The notes beneath the pieces were generated by a model. That model worked only from the letters and a program-made list of their open reading frames with translations, did no database searches and had not been told where the DNA came from. Below are positions 11,403-22,937 of a stretch of 64,000 nt of DNA, piece after piece. The stretch covers positions 25,859,789 to 25,923,788 of the forward strand of contig NC_037091.1 of the NCBI RefSeq assembly GCF_002994745.2. The letters run 5' to 3'. The position numbers and the translations under genes are program-made. This stretch comes from Rosa chinensis (Eukaryota > Streptophyta > Magnoliopsida > Rosales > Rosaceae). Position 1 is the first letter of the stretch; each line of letters opens with the position of its first letter.

Positions 11403-12770
11403 ATCGAGCTCGAATTTTTTTTATATTTTATTTTTTGTAGTTTGGAGTCGTCAGGTTGGTGTAGGAGTTGGTTGTGGCATGACAAGGCGGTGCATTGGTG
11501 GAGGGATTCGGCGCGACGGCGTATTGTTGCGGGGCGGCGGCGTGGTGGCGAAGGGGCTCGTTGGCGGCGGGAATGGTTGCCTGCTGCGCTTGCTTTTTGC
11601 TGGGGGAGGTGGTGTTTGGGCCGGGCCTTTGTTCTTGGGTCTCTTTGGTGGTCTTTTGTTTCCGGTTGCTTAGTTTTTCTTTGTTTGTTTTTAGTTGTTG
11701 TCTTGTTGAAAATAAGTCCCTCATCTTGTGAGCGAGGGTTTGCGGTTGGGTGTTTCTGTGTAGTGTGTCGATTAGACCTGTAAATGGACCGGATTTTGAC
11801 CCGGACCCGCTCCAAATCCGTAGCTATTGGACGGGTTTGGATCAAAAATTTTGATCCGTTGATCCGTTAATGATCCAAATCCGTTAACCCGTTTATTTAA
11901 CGGATCAAATACGGATTTAGGTCGATCCGATCCGTTAATGATCCGACCCGTTTTCGTAATAATAAAATATTATTTATTATTAATATATATATATATATAT
12001 ATTTTAAATATAAAATATAAAATATGAAGAATTTCTAATACAATTTTTTTTGAAAAAATCTAAGAGACAGTCCATTACCCAAGATTCCAAGAAGTATTAA
12101 GAATTTTGATAATGTAATTCTACTTTTGGTGATATTTTTTATGTTGTTTTAATATTTTATTAATATCTTATGAGGTATTATGATATAAATTTAATATTAC
12201 TATTTAAAATTTTAAAATATTTGAAATTATAAACGGGTCAGATTAGCTGATCGAGTATCCGTTAATCCGGTGGATACGGATTTGGATCGAGCTATCAATG
12301 ATCCGCCGGGTTAACGGAGCGGGTTTGGATCGAATTTTTTTTTAAGTAAACGGGTTTGGATTTAGGTCGATCCGATCCAAATCCGGTCCATTTACAGGTC
12401 TAGTGTCGATGCCATTGTTATGGTGTCGTGGTCATTCTGCTGTGTCTTGGTCTGGTCTTTTGTCGTTGCTCTCTGGTTATCAACGTGAAGGTGAATCATC
12501 CTTATACGTGGTCTGTCTGTTTTGGGACACAGTGTCCGAACGGGTGAAAACAGTTCATCTTAATGTTGGTGGCTGGGTTGTATCGGTACAGGTTTGGTTG
12601 TTACTCATTGTAGCTCGCGGGTATGAGCGTAAAATTTGGTTAAGGGTTGAGACTTTTTAGCTCATGGAAGTCACTCATGTTGATGGTCTCGTAACTATGG
12701 ATCCAATGCTTTGTAATTTGTTTGGTTATTAATAGAATCTTCATATTCTCAAAAAATAAAAATAAAAATA
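11403..12770 (+). mobile_element. Degraded poly(A) retroposon R3, split by a hAT-like element
   Basis: The right end carries an A-rich tail made of AAAAAT units (12750-12772), preceded by TTAATAGAATCTTCATATT, a typical end for LINE-type copies. The left half (about 11440-11764) is GC-rich like the 5' parts of R1 and R2. Removing the hAT-like insertion at 11773-12402 makes the flanks continuous. The 5' limit and target duplication were not found, so the assignment is tentative. Confidence 0.35.
11773..12402. mobile_element. hAT-like non-autonomous element (630 bp), copy 1
   Basis: Termini TAGACCTGTAAATGGACCGG and its reverse complement form perfect terminal inverted repeats, flanked by a perfect 8-bp direct repeat GTGTCGAT at 11765-11772 and 12403-12410. 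Eight-bp duplications are typical of hAT. Subterminal zones are packed with GATCCGTTAA/ACGGGTTTGGATC words in both orientations; the centre is AT-rich. No transposase is encoded. Copy 2 is at 26940-27674 with the core inverted. Confidence 0.9.
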
Positions 12771-12772
12771 AA

Positions 12773-13352
12773 AAACACGGAAAGGCAAACACCTAGACTA
12801 CATGAGAGATCAAACACGATGACAAATTAAGATAAATTTTGTAACCACAAATGAAAAAAGTTCAATCAATGTGTGAAAAGGTAGGAAAGTGAGATCCATT
12901 TCCTATCAAGCTTGTTTCATTCTAGGCACATATGACTTAAAATAGAGTTGCAGTTGTTGGGTAGTGAAATACTTTGCTTCACGCGGCGGAAGCATTGTAG
13001 TATATACATGGAAGAAATTAAAAAAAATTGTTTAGTAGCAGAATTTTCGATAATAATTAATGATATTGATTAGTTTAATGAGTGTGGTCTAATAAGATAG
13101 CACGCGTTAATATAATACACCATAATATGTACTAATCCAAATAACGAAGAGGTATTCGATTAAAAAAAATTCAGAGAATTATGAAAATGTATATGTACTT
13201 TAAACCAAGGCTTTAAACCTCGATACTTCATTAATTAACACCTTGCTTTTTATATTTTTCATATCTATTGACTTTGTTTAATGAGCTCTACAACTTCCAT
13301 GAAAAAAAATTCTGAAAGACTTAATAAAAGAACAGTCATTCCGAGAACTCCT
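12773..13352 (-). other. AT-rich flank, possibly part of a further LTR
   Basis: The last 80 bp (13288-13352) contain GAGCTCTACAACTTCC, the same word found upstream of the TATA box in the minus-oriented G2 LTRs. The sequence appears to resume after 20559. This suggests that LTR family G1 landed in yet another LTR, but no ends could be located. Confidence 0.3.
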
Positions 13353-15526
13353 TGTAATGCCTCGTACCTTAAAATTTTTACTAGTTACTTTTTACCGTTA
13401 TTGACCTAGGAGTTGACTTTTCTTTGTCCGTTGAGTTAAGAAATTTCTTTGAGAATGTCGTAGTATACAAAAAATTGAGTTCGTGGACACGTAGTTTGTA
13501 TAAATTGGAATTTCGACGGGAAAGTTATGACTTAAAGTAAGAGTTACTATACTTAGCTTGGGTTTTATTTAAGTGGTTTCTATTTTGGGTAAGAGAGAGA
13601 AAAGGAGAAAACAGATCCAAATCGGGACAAACCTGAGCTACCCCTTCGTTCCTTTTCATCGCTGAGCTTCTTCCGGCTATTTTGACGCCGTCCAGCCACC
13701 CCAGCATGCACCGCTCACCATGGCTTGATCCTCTCTCCCTCCTCATCCTAATTATGTAAGTTTTTCACCTTGGTATCATTGGTTTTTGAATTTCGAAGAG
13801 AATTGCAGAAATGGGGAAAATCGGAGTTTGGCTCCGATTTTCAGTTTACTAGCGGTTTCCGGCTGGATTTCTTTGGGGTTTTGGGTGCTAGGGTGATGCT
13901 AACTTTCATCCCTAACCTTTTGCAGCTTCTCATGGCCGGTGGAGGAAGAATTGAAGGTGTTTGAGAATGTGAACAGTGGCATGAACAGTAACTGACGAAT
14001 TCTTGGTTTTTGTTTTTGATTTTATGGCCAAATCGTTGGAAATTGTTGGTTATTGCAGGTATAGAAATTGTTGGGTTAGTTGTGCAGATTATTTTGAGCT
14101 TGATATGTGATGCCCAGGAAATTTGTATTTATTTTCCGAGGATTTTCCGGAATCTAAATTTTGATTATTGGACGATTTTGTGGCTCGTGGATAGAGCGGA
14201 AGTGTTTCGGGAGAATAATTATTCGAAGGATATGGTTTTAGGGGGGTTGCAAAGGTTGACTTTTTATTCGTTAGGATTCTCCAAAACCTTCATTCACAAA
14301 AGTTGTAGAGCGTGTCGATACAAGTTCGTGGACATGCGGAACGCGAGAATCGGAGTTCGTATGAAGAAGTTATGGGCTTCGAAAAAACTTTCCATTTTTG
14401 TATAAAAGGACGAATTTTTGGGAAATATGCAAAAAGAGCCCAGATTTCCCAAAATGGGAACCCAAGCTCGGTCTCTCCCTCCCGAGCCCGCTCGCAGCCA
14501 GCCACTTCGCCGGCATCATTCTCTCTCCTCCGGCCACCATTTGCTTCGATTCAAAAGTGGGTTTTGCTCGCCTCAATCCTCACTAAAGGTCTGTGGAAGG
14601 ATTGAAGAGAGATTCGAGCTGTGGAGGGAGCTACATCGACTGGAAGAGGCCACTTCGGGGACGAAATCTCCTTGATCGGAGTCGGAGATTCCAGCCACCA
14701 TAGCCGGTGACTCTTGAGGGCTTTTGGAGCCTTGAGGATGTGGATGGTTCTCCCAAAGTGGCTTGCATCGATTCAACTCGTGGAGGTCGAATTTTGGAAT
14801 TGAAATTCTAGGGTTTCAATCGGTCCGATTTGTTCTAAGGTAAAATTCGATTGATTGGTTTATAATTGGACTTTGTTGTAGTTATGAAAGTTGAAATTGG
14901 GGTTGAGATGAAGAACTTTGGTGTTGCGAGTTTCGTCAAATTCTGACTTTGGTCCGGCTATGGTGCCGCCACTGTGGTGGTGGTTTAAGGCCGTTTCCGG
15001 CCACCTCAGGTGTCACGCCCCTGATTTTACACACATGAAAATCGATATATATAACCCCATAATTATATATGAGTGAACGTCCAGTCATCAATACAAAATA
15101 CCTGAAATCTTTTTCCCTTAAACTTACACACATACTGATGCCCTGAACCCTCAAAGTTAATATACACTCGCTCCAAAGAGTTATATATTACACAAGCTTA
15201 CAAATTAAATTGTCAACAACAAGATAAACGTAAATGCTCCTCAGAGCTCACTACAACGGAAGTCCAAATAATGGTAAAGTCACAAAATTTGCTTCCTACT
15301 GTAAAGCTGCAAAGGCTCTACCTCAGCTTCAGCACGATTATCCTAACCTGCAGGATTAACCCCTACACCATTTGAATGGTGCACGGGTTGCCACACAACA
15401 AACCCGGTAAGCTTTTGCAAGCCCGTATGAGTAACTCAAAACCACACATGCACAACTCGCCTAACGAGGAAACCCATCAACTCGTAAAAGAAACACACAT
15501 TCTTTTCCCAAAAGAAACGAATACCA

Positions 15527-16188
15527 GTCACCCCGTGACAAAGCCATATTAATTGAAAACTCTGACAATTCAATATGCATTTCCCAAAAATCACAATAAA
15601 GGTCACACCGTGACCAAATCATATAAATTGAAACTGTGACAATTAAATATGATACACAAGTCCTCCCAGGACAATTAAAAGAAAGAATCCCCAAAACTCC
15701 CTTTTAAAAACACATTTCCAAATCAACACAAGTCACCCCGTGACAAAATCATAATAATTGAAACTCTGACAATTAAATATGATAAACAAGTCCTCCCAAG
15801 ACATTTAAAAGAAAGAATCCCCCAAACTCCCTTTTAAAACACGTACTCATGAGCATCAGATAGCTCCCCGCTACCCCCATGATGTACTATGGCAACAGAC
15901 TAGAGCTCTAACTGATCGTATCCACAAACCCGGCCAAAGGTGTGAAGTCCCGATATATATGCCTGAGGTTACTCCCAGCAACCCCAAATCCTCAGACCTC
16001 CCCGGTCGTCAGATCAAAACCTTTCAAAATGGTCACTCAGGACCCAAAAGTTACTCAACTCACACAAAAGGAGATGTCACCCCGTGACCTCCAATCATCA
16101 GACCTCCCCTGTCGTCAGATCAAAACCTTAAATCAAACAAAAAGGAGAAATCACAACTTGCGACTCTCAGATCTTCCGACCCCCGGTC
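15527..16188 (-). repeat. Array of three-base-loop palindromes in G2 LTR
   Basis: Short palindromes with a constant 3-base spacer and changing arms: GTCAC-CCC-GTGAC (15527-15539, 15732-15744, 16076-16088), GGTCAC-ACC-GTGACC (15601-15615), GTCCT-CCC-AGGAC (15660-15672; 15790-15802 has one mismatch), GACC-CCC-GGTC (16178-16188). The spacing is roughly 60-130 bp. The homologous region of the other G2 copy (23479-24188) has different arms with the same spacer rule. Confidence 0.7.
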
Positions 16189-16376
16189 GTTAGATCAAAA
16201 CATTCAAATCACATCAAGCAACTCACCCCAAATCTTGACACTTTTCAAAACAATAGAAATTCCCAATTCCCACAAAATGTTTCCAGAAAAGTCAAGCCCC
16301 AAAACAATAGAATGAAACCCATCAATACCTATTGCTTCAATTCACTCATCAACCCACAAGAATATACATATTCCAC

Positions 16377-16379
<3 letters not shown>

Positions 16380-16406
<27 letters not shown>
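16380..16406. repeat. (AT)n microsatellite in G2 LTR
   Basis: About 13 AT dinucleotides. The G2 copy at 22938-25803 has ATATAT/ATACAC tracts at the same relative place (24328-24371). Confidence 0.9.
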
Positions 16407-16408
<2 letters not shown>

Positions 16409-19400
16409 GGTCATTCAATCAGGAAGGCCACTAATACCAACTATAGTTTGCAGTTAACTAAATAACTCTCAAAACAATAAGGTCAACCCGTTCGTGAATG
16501 AACTTCGTGAGATTACTCACCTCGAACTCCTGCTGCGTCTTCAATACAGAACCAAACCAAAACTATCACCAACAACTAGTCCAAATACTTCGTCAAGTAC
16601 CTAATCACAAACGGTTCCAACTTAGTAACGATTCACATTTGATTTAAGTTCGAAACCCCTGTTTTGAACTAAAATCCCCAAAGTGGCGCCAATCAAGGCA
16701 AAACCACATCTGAGACCTCCCAAAGTGTCCGGAATACGTCCACGATCGATGTGACCAAACTACAAGTCGATCGGACACTCGAATCCTCACGGATCGAATA
16801 AATCAATCGGTATGAAACTGCAAAAATCATAACAATTCCATACGAACTCCAAAATTTGCATATTATATATTGAAATGCTCGTATCAACGAGTAGAACATA
16901 TTTAATATCAAAAACAGTTCCTTAAGTGGCCGGAACACCGCCGGAACGCCGCCACAGACAGTGGTGCACCGTCGCCGGCCAAAACTCATTATTTCACAAA
17001 ACTCCCAACATCAAAAAGCTTTATCTAAGCATGCTTGTGAACTTTCATAACTGGTTCAAAGTCAGAAAATAAGCTTAAGGGATCGAAAACTACCTCACAA
17101 GCCGTGAACAGTAATCCCAACTGAGTTGAACCGATTTCCACGTAAATCGATCAAAACAAACACCATAGATCGATCAGGAAGCCTATTCTGAACTCAACCA
17201 AGGAAGCATGAAGCCATGAAGTCGCCGGAGTTGTGTTTTCCGGACGGGTCCGAAAATGCTAACTGTACCGCCTTGCAGCGCTGCACACGGTGGATCTCGT
17301 CGCTAGAGAACACCACAGGGATGACCGGACGGAGGAGGCGAACCAGCTGACCAAGTTTCACGGCCAGAGACCGCCGCAGTTTGCCGGAAAATCCGGGTCG
17401 GGTCAGTCGAAAATCTTTGATATTGAAGGTATCAACCGAGAGAGAAAAGAGAGAGAAAAAAAAACTTCCGGAAAAGGAAAGTGGGAATAATGAAATAATT
17501 TCTGATTTTTCTCAATTTATACTAAAACGGAAACTTCTTCCGCTAGCCATAACTTTCTCATACGAACTCCGATTGACACGCTCCGCATGTCCACGAACTC
17601 GTATCGATGCGCTCTACAACTTTCGTGAAGGAAGTTTTTGGAGAATCTCAACGTATCAAAAGTCAACCTTTGCAACCCCCCTAAAACCATACTTTTCAAA
17701 TAGAAATTCGTCCGAAACACTTCCGCTCCATCCACGAGCCACGAAACCGTCCAACAACCATAAATTAGATTCCGGAAATTCCTCAGAAAATAATTACGAA
17801 TTTCCGGGGCATCACATCAGGGATAGTTTCTGTTCCTAAGTTCGATTTACTCATCGATACGAGCATTTCAATATATTTTTTGTAATTTTTGGAGATCGTA
17901 TGAGTATGTTAGGGTTTTTACAGTTTCAGACCGTTCGATGATTCGATCCGTGAGGATCTGACTATCTGATTGACTTGTGGTTTTGGTATATCGATCGTAG
18001 AAGTATTCCGGAGACATTGGGTGGTCTCGAATGTGGTTTAGCCTCGATTGGCATCGCTTTGGGGATTTTAGTTCAAAACTAGGGTTTCGGACTTAAATCG
18101 TTTGTGGTTTGTTGCTGAGTTGAAACCATATGTGATTAGGTACTTGACGAGGTATCCTTGGACGGTTGTTTTGTGGTGTGGCTGCCTTGTTCTGTATTGA
18201 AGACGCAATGGGAGTTTCAAGGTGAGTAATCTCACAAGGTTCATTAATGAACGGAATTACCTTTATCGTTTTGAGAGTTATTGATTTAATTGCAAACTAT
18301 AGTGTGTGTGTGTGTAGGTGAATCATTTGAGTTTATCTTGTGCTTTGTTTCTTGATTGAAACGTGATTTGTGTGAGTTTATCTCGTGATTCGTGTGAGTT
18401 ATTCTCGTGGTTGGTGTGAATTGTTTCTTGATTTAAATGTGTGAGTTATTCTCGTGATTGGCGTGAGTTGTGTGTGGTTTGAGTTGCTCATACGGGCTTG
18501 CAAAAGCTTACCAGGTTTGTTGTGTGACAACTTGGTACACTATTCAAACTGTGAAGGGGTTAATCCTGCAGGTCAGGTTAATCGTGGCTGAAGCTGAGAT
18601 AGCTTGTTGGCGGCAGAACAGGTAGGAAGCAATTTTGGTTGGCTTTGCCATTGTTATGACTTCTGCTATGTAGTAAACTCTGAGGAGCATTTACGTTTTA
18701 TTTTGTTGTTGATAATTTAATTCGTAAGCTTATGTAATGTATGACTTTGTGGGCAGGTCAATATTGACATAGTGGGTTCAAGGCATCAATACATATGTAG
18801 TTTAAAAGGGAAAAAGTTCCAGGTGCTTGGTATTGATGGTTGAACGATCACGCATATGTAATTATGGGATTATATATCGATTTTTATTTGTGTTAAAAAT
18901 CAGGGGCGTGACTTGACAGGTTGGTCGAATTTGGGAGATTGGTGGGGTGGTGCGTGAAGCCACACACCGCTGGTGGTGAGGAGGCTCTGTCAGCCCCTCC
19001 AACACCTATTAATTTAATCTTTGAGTTATGTTTTAGCCTTGAGGTTGTTTGTTTTGAGATTTCTTGGAAATTTGATGTTGGATATGGTGGTTTTGAATAT
19101 TTTGGTTTATAAATTTTATGGGTTAAATCTCTTGGTTAAATGCTGTTAGTGATTTTGAGAAATTGAGTTATTTTGTTGAGAAATTGGAGATGGGACTGTG
19201 GATTGAAAAGACAAATTAAGAGAGAATTTGAAGATTTCAGAAAGGGAATTATGTTATAATTTGGTGGTTAATTATTGTTAAGGAATCGGAATTAAGTTGA
19301 CTAAGTTATCGAAACAATCCTAGTGAAGATTCAAGATTAAGAGAGGGTGTTGAATCGTTAAGAAAATTCCGTATTCAAGAGTTTAAATCCCAAATTGAAG

Positions 19401-19730
19401 TGTGGGATTTTTAGAAGAATTTATGAGTAACGAATATTAATTTTCAAAGGAAGGAGTTTGATTCTTAGAAGATTTCTTATTGAGGTTAATTATATATCCT
19501 GTCAATTGTTACAGGACGTACTGAGCCCTCGAGCGAGGAGGACATGGCCAGGCAGCAAGATTAGCTTTGAGACTCATCTATGAGTGTACTTTTATTTTAT
19601 TTAAATGATGCATGCAGCATGACATTAAATTATAACTTGATTATTGTTGAACTAACGAGGTTTTCGTGGAAAGAAATGTGTTTAAACAAACGATTTGGCA
19701 AGGAGGCTATTTTGGGCGCATCCATACATT

Positions 19731-19957
19731 ACCTAGTTGGCAGTCCCCTCCAGACTCTATATTCTGGTCGGCAGTCCCCTCTCGTGAGTCATCTGGTCGG
19801 CAGTCCGCTCCAGATGACATAAGGTAATTAGTCGGCAGTCCCCTCTAATTACTTGTGGTTAGTCTGCAGTCCCCTCTAACCACCGCCTCCTAAATTCCGG
19901 TCGGCAGTCCCCTCCAGATGGCATGAGATGACTAGACACCAGTCCTCTCTAGTCATC
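19731..19957 (+). repeat. Stem-loop array with constant 13-nt loop (G1 LTR copy A)
   Basis: Seven units, each with the loop consensus TCGGCAGTCCCCT, always 13 nt. Perfect stems: arms at 19788-19796/19810-19818 (9 bp), 19824-19831/19845-19852 (8 bp), 19855-19862/19876-19883 (8 bp) and 19927-19935/19949-19957 (9 bp). The units at 19731, 19763 and 19895 keep the loop but have partly decayed stems. Arm sequences differ between units (GTCATCTGG, GTAATTAG, GTGGTTAG, GATGACTAG) yet stay self-complementary. Function unknown. Confidence 0.9.
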
Positions 19958-20559
19958 GAACGAGTTTTCTTAAAGATGGTATTTTAAAAAGGAATGAGTT
20001 GGAACAGTTTATAAATCTCGCTGCATGCCGGGTTTTATTAACGAGAAAATGGGAAAGCATTCAAATATTGGTTTAATAACATATTTTAGTTTTTCCACTC
20101 ACTCTTAACGGATTTTCAAATGCTTTTCCCCTGGGCCCTTCGGTTTCAAATGCTCAGATTTCAGATTTGCCGAGATCGCGTCCGAGAACTCAAGGAATAG
20201 CAATTAGCGCTTCCGTTTTGACTGTAGGTTAATACTTAACCTACTTTGTGTGATGTCGGCTTAGTTACGTAGAACTGCTCTGATAACTTTATTTTTATTT
20301 TGGAGAATGTTATTACTTGAGAATTTGTTATCGTTTTGAAGTTGTGATGGAATTCGTACTTTCTGGATGTAACATATACACTTGGAATGTGTCTATGAGT
20401 GTGAGATTAGCATTAATCATGCCCAGGTTTTGTAAATTTTTGGATAGTCCATTTTAGGGGGAGATTCTGTCGATTTTTCGGTAGAATTTCACCTAACGTG
20501 GGCCCCATAGGCTCGTATCCGGGTTTCGGGGTGAACTTGGGTCGGGTTCTGACACTCCC

Positions 20560-21099
20560 CTTAAACTACCTCAGAATATCAAAAATGAAAACTTTCGTCA
20601 GTAATATAATTGACTAGAAAAGAAGCACTTGTTGGTATTAAAAGTGTAACACAGAAGGTTGTAATATAAACCTTAATTTACAACCAAAATTACACGTCAC
20701 AACTATACAAATCTTTTTCGTCTTCTAGCTAACCAAAGCTTAAACTTGCAATACAAAGTTGTAGCTTAGAACTCTTGGTTTCAGTTCTCGTCTCAAACTT
20801 CTTAGTATTTGGTCCTGCAAAACAACCTATGATAGGGTGGGTTGAGTTCAACCAGTGGCTCAATTGGGACATAAATCTCTAATCATGATTAACTGACTAA
20901 ATGGAACTAAGTGATTGACAATTATGTTATTAAACAATACTTTGCAAATAATAATCACAATGATGCATGGATGATAGAACTCCACTTAGATACCCGTTAC
21001 TCTATATAGCGAAACAAGTGAGTCTACATATCTCATATCATGTGCCTAGCACCATTTGATTTAGTGGATGGTAGCATTTCTTTGTAAGTGTGATCATTT
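20560..21099. other. Intergenic sequence without a recognised feature
   Basis: It lies between the G1 LTR and the MULE. The first part may continue the LTR-like flank seen at 12773-13352. There is no coding potential and no terminal repeat that I can define. Confidence 0.35.
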
Positions 21100-21108
21100 A
21101 AAAAAAAA

Positions 21109-21227
21109 GGACTAAATACTCGTTACTTCTCATACTTTGGCATGAAAAACAGTTTAGTCCCTGACCTTTAAAATTAAACAGGATAGTCCATAATCTCTCA
21201 TTTCTCACACTTAAGGTCCATTCCGTC
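21109..21227 (+). repeat. Left terminal inverted repeat of MULE
   Basis: It matches the reverse complement of 26713-26831 with few differences. The TIR of the Pack-MULE at 55019-56231 is visibly related (TACT(C/T)GTTACT(T/C)CTCATACTTT, AACAGTTT(A/G)GTCCCT, CCTTT(A/T)AAATTAAAC). Confidence 0.9.
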
Positions 21228-21831
21228 CAATTCCATCAAAAAAGTCTGTTAAGTTGCCAACGTGGCAAATCCTGCACTGCCAGCTCAGCTGGACGCCTGC
21301 CACATCAGTTCAAAATGTCCAGATCAACCCAGGCTTAATTTCACCCTCCTCCATCCCAAACTCCCGCCTTCAACACCCCAAGTTGTTGAATTTTGAGGTT
21401 GCCACGTGCCATTTTATGGTTGGTTTAAAAAAAATTGAACTAGATAAATATAGGAGAACATATATGGTGCTAGCCCTAGAATAAACCAAGGTTACAAGGG
21501 AAAGATAAATCTGGATAGTATGAAGCAAGATATTGCTGCCATAAAAATGATCCCAAAAATACGTAGAAAACTAGTAACTTTCCTTCATTCATAATGATCC
21601 CAAAAATACAGTGCTTGCAGCATTATCCAGCCCTAAAACAACGCTCTAATTTACCCAAAAAAAAATAAAATTAGAGCATTACATGTCATTGTCCAAAAAA
21701 CTAACATATCTCTAATCATCTTTATCAAAAGATTAAAGATAGCAACCAAGTGACACAACATGAGGTTGCCCCAAATAAGAGGATGTCTATTTCATTTGCT
21801 GGGCAGGCTATCTAAATTTCCATTTCAACAA

Positions 21832-22672
21832 CTAATTTCTCCTTTCTTTACTTGAATTGTTCTTGATCCTTTGTGAAGACCTTGTTGGTGTTGCAACCTT
21901 GTCTCTTGATGCCCTGGAAGGCTGTACAGGCCTTGAACTGATGCTGGTAGATGCAGCTTGTACAAGCCTTGGTCCTGTACTTGCAGTACTAGACTTTGGA
22001 GGCCTTCCTCTTGCAGATTTGTTTACATCAAGCTTTGCTGCCCTCAAGTTAGCCATCTTTTCCTAGACACACATTCATTTAGAGGCATATGAGTCAAGAT
22101 AGCCCATTACAGCAAACATATACAAAACAATTACTAAAGTGGAGTATTACCCTTTGATACTCAACCCTCTCCTTGGCTTTTTGCCTCAGCTCATTTGCAG
22201 TCATGGGTGCTTTCTTCCATTTCTTTGACTGCAGTAAGCAACAATCATGTTAAATGACATAAATTTGACCATCATAAATGTCAAAACACATTACAAAGCA
22301 TAATCTTAAATCTGACCATATTTTGGGAACTTTCTCCTCCATTAGTGTTAAGCCTCCTCTTCTTATCACTAGCAGTAGCAGTCTTCTTTCCCTTACTTGG
22401 AATGCCTCTGGCAGGTTTTCATATTGTGACCTTCTTGGCCACAATTGCTACACTTAATGGATCTTTGTATCCTTCCAATAAAACCTATACCAGTAGTCAC
22501 CCACCCTATACCAGTAGTCAATTCGTTGCTCTGTATAGCGTGGATTAAGCTGCATAACCATGTTATCCACTTCTACCAAGGACATCCTGTCCTTATCTAC
22601 GTTATCGTAGAAATCAGTCTTCCCTCCCACATACTCTTTGTTCCTTTTGCACCCTCCATGAACCACTTTCAT
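21832..22672 (-). pseudogene. MULE transposase gene remnants: PB1-like N-terminus, CCHC knuckle and C-terminal tail
   Basis: Three minus-strand pieces in 5'-3' order. (1) 22454-22672: a 72-aa ORF with HGG, YVGGKTDFYDNVDKDRMS and VDNMVMQLN, resembling the PB1-like domain at the start of many plant MULE proteins. (2) 22411-22452: zinc knuckle C-x2-C-x4-H-x4-C (CSNCGQEGHNMKTC), normally near the C-terminus of such proteins. (3) A KKWKKAPMTANELRQKAKE piece near 22153-22231 and a basic tail with RGRPPKS (21832-22056). The DDE catalytic domain and SWIM finger that should lie between (1) and (2) are missing. Domain names are from memory, without a search. Confidence 0.6.
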
Positions 22673-22937
22673 GGTGAAATAATCTGGGTGTGCTGCACAA
22701 AAAGTAAATAATAATTATTAGTCGACCATGGTTAGAACCAGTAAATAGTAAACTTCTAAAGTATGCAACCAACCAACTTAGGATTCCAACTGCTATTTAT
22801 ACTTGCCCATAAAGAGGAAAATGCCAAACAGACCCCTTTACAGCCATATAATGATCACTAGCAAACAACTTAGGACCACAACAAACAATTCCACTGTGAA
22901 TGCATTATTAAAAGCCAAACAACAATCAACTTTCAAC

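Larger units (their letters stand above)
15011..17816 (-). mobile_element. Solo LTR, family G2, younger copy (2806 bp)
   Basis: On the plus strand it begins TGTCACGCCCCTGATTTT and ends GGGGCATCACA, with a perfect 5-bp duplication TCAGG at 15006-15010 and 17817-17821. TG...CA ends plus 5-bp duplication indicate an LTR. The minus-strand promoter box TATAAATTG (near 17514-17522) and the GTTGTAGAGCGCATCG block give a minus orientation. Near-identity over kilobases to 22938-25803 argues for recent activity. No internal domain is present. Confidence 0.85.
14106..18913 (+). mobile_element. Solo LTR, family G2, older copy (about 2.0 kb net)
   Basis: It starts TGTGATGCCC and ends GGGGCGTGACT, where the last base should be A. 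Flanks TGATA (14101-14105) and TGACA (18914-18918) are an aged 5-bp duplication. The region before the promoter (GTTGTAGAGCGTGTC..., GTTCGTGGACATGCGGAA, 14302-14345) is followed by a TATAAAAGG box at 14401-14409. A younger G2 LTR is inserted at 15011-17816 in the opposite orientation. Plus orientation is inferred from the TATA box. Confidence 0.75.
13353..20554 (+). mobile_element. Solo LTR, family G1, copy A (about 2.4 kb net)
   Basis: It starts TGTAATGCCTCG and ends GGGTTCTGACA. Five-base flanks are CTCCT (13348-13352) and CTCCC (20555-20559), a target duplication with one change. It is interrupted by the G2 LTR at 14106-18913. Its partner is the inverted copy at 29414-34648; both share the 3' part with a GACATGGCC-like block and the hairpin array (19731-19957 here). 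No gag or pol is inside or beside it, so I read it as a solo LTR left after LTR-LTR recombination. Confidence 0.65.

Noticed and set aside
11246..11845. 199-aa minus-strand ORF
   Set aside because: Low-complexity Arg/Thr/Pro-rich translation that crosses the end of a hAT-like element; no protein-like motif.
15011..17816. DNA transposon with 11-bp inverted repeats (TGTCACGCCCC)
   Set aside because: TG...CA ends, 5-bp target duplication and an internal TATA box with shared LTR-type upstream block fit an LTR better.
19731..19957. CRISPR-like array (repeat with variable spacers)
   Set aside because: Repeats of 13 nt with flanks that are self-complementary, in a plant LTR; no cas genes, no leader, and the variable parts are stems rather than spacers.
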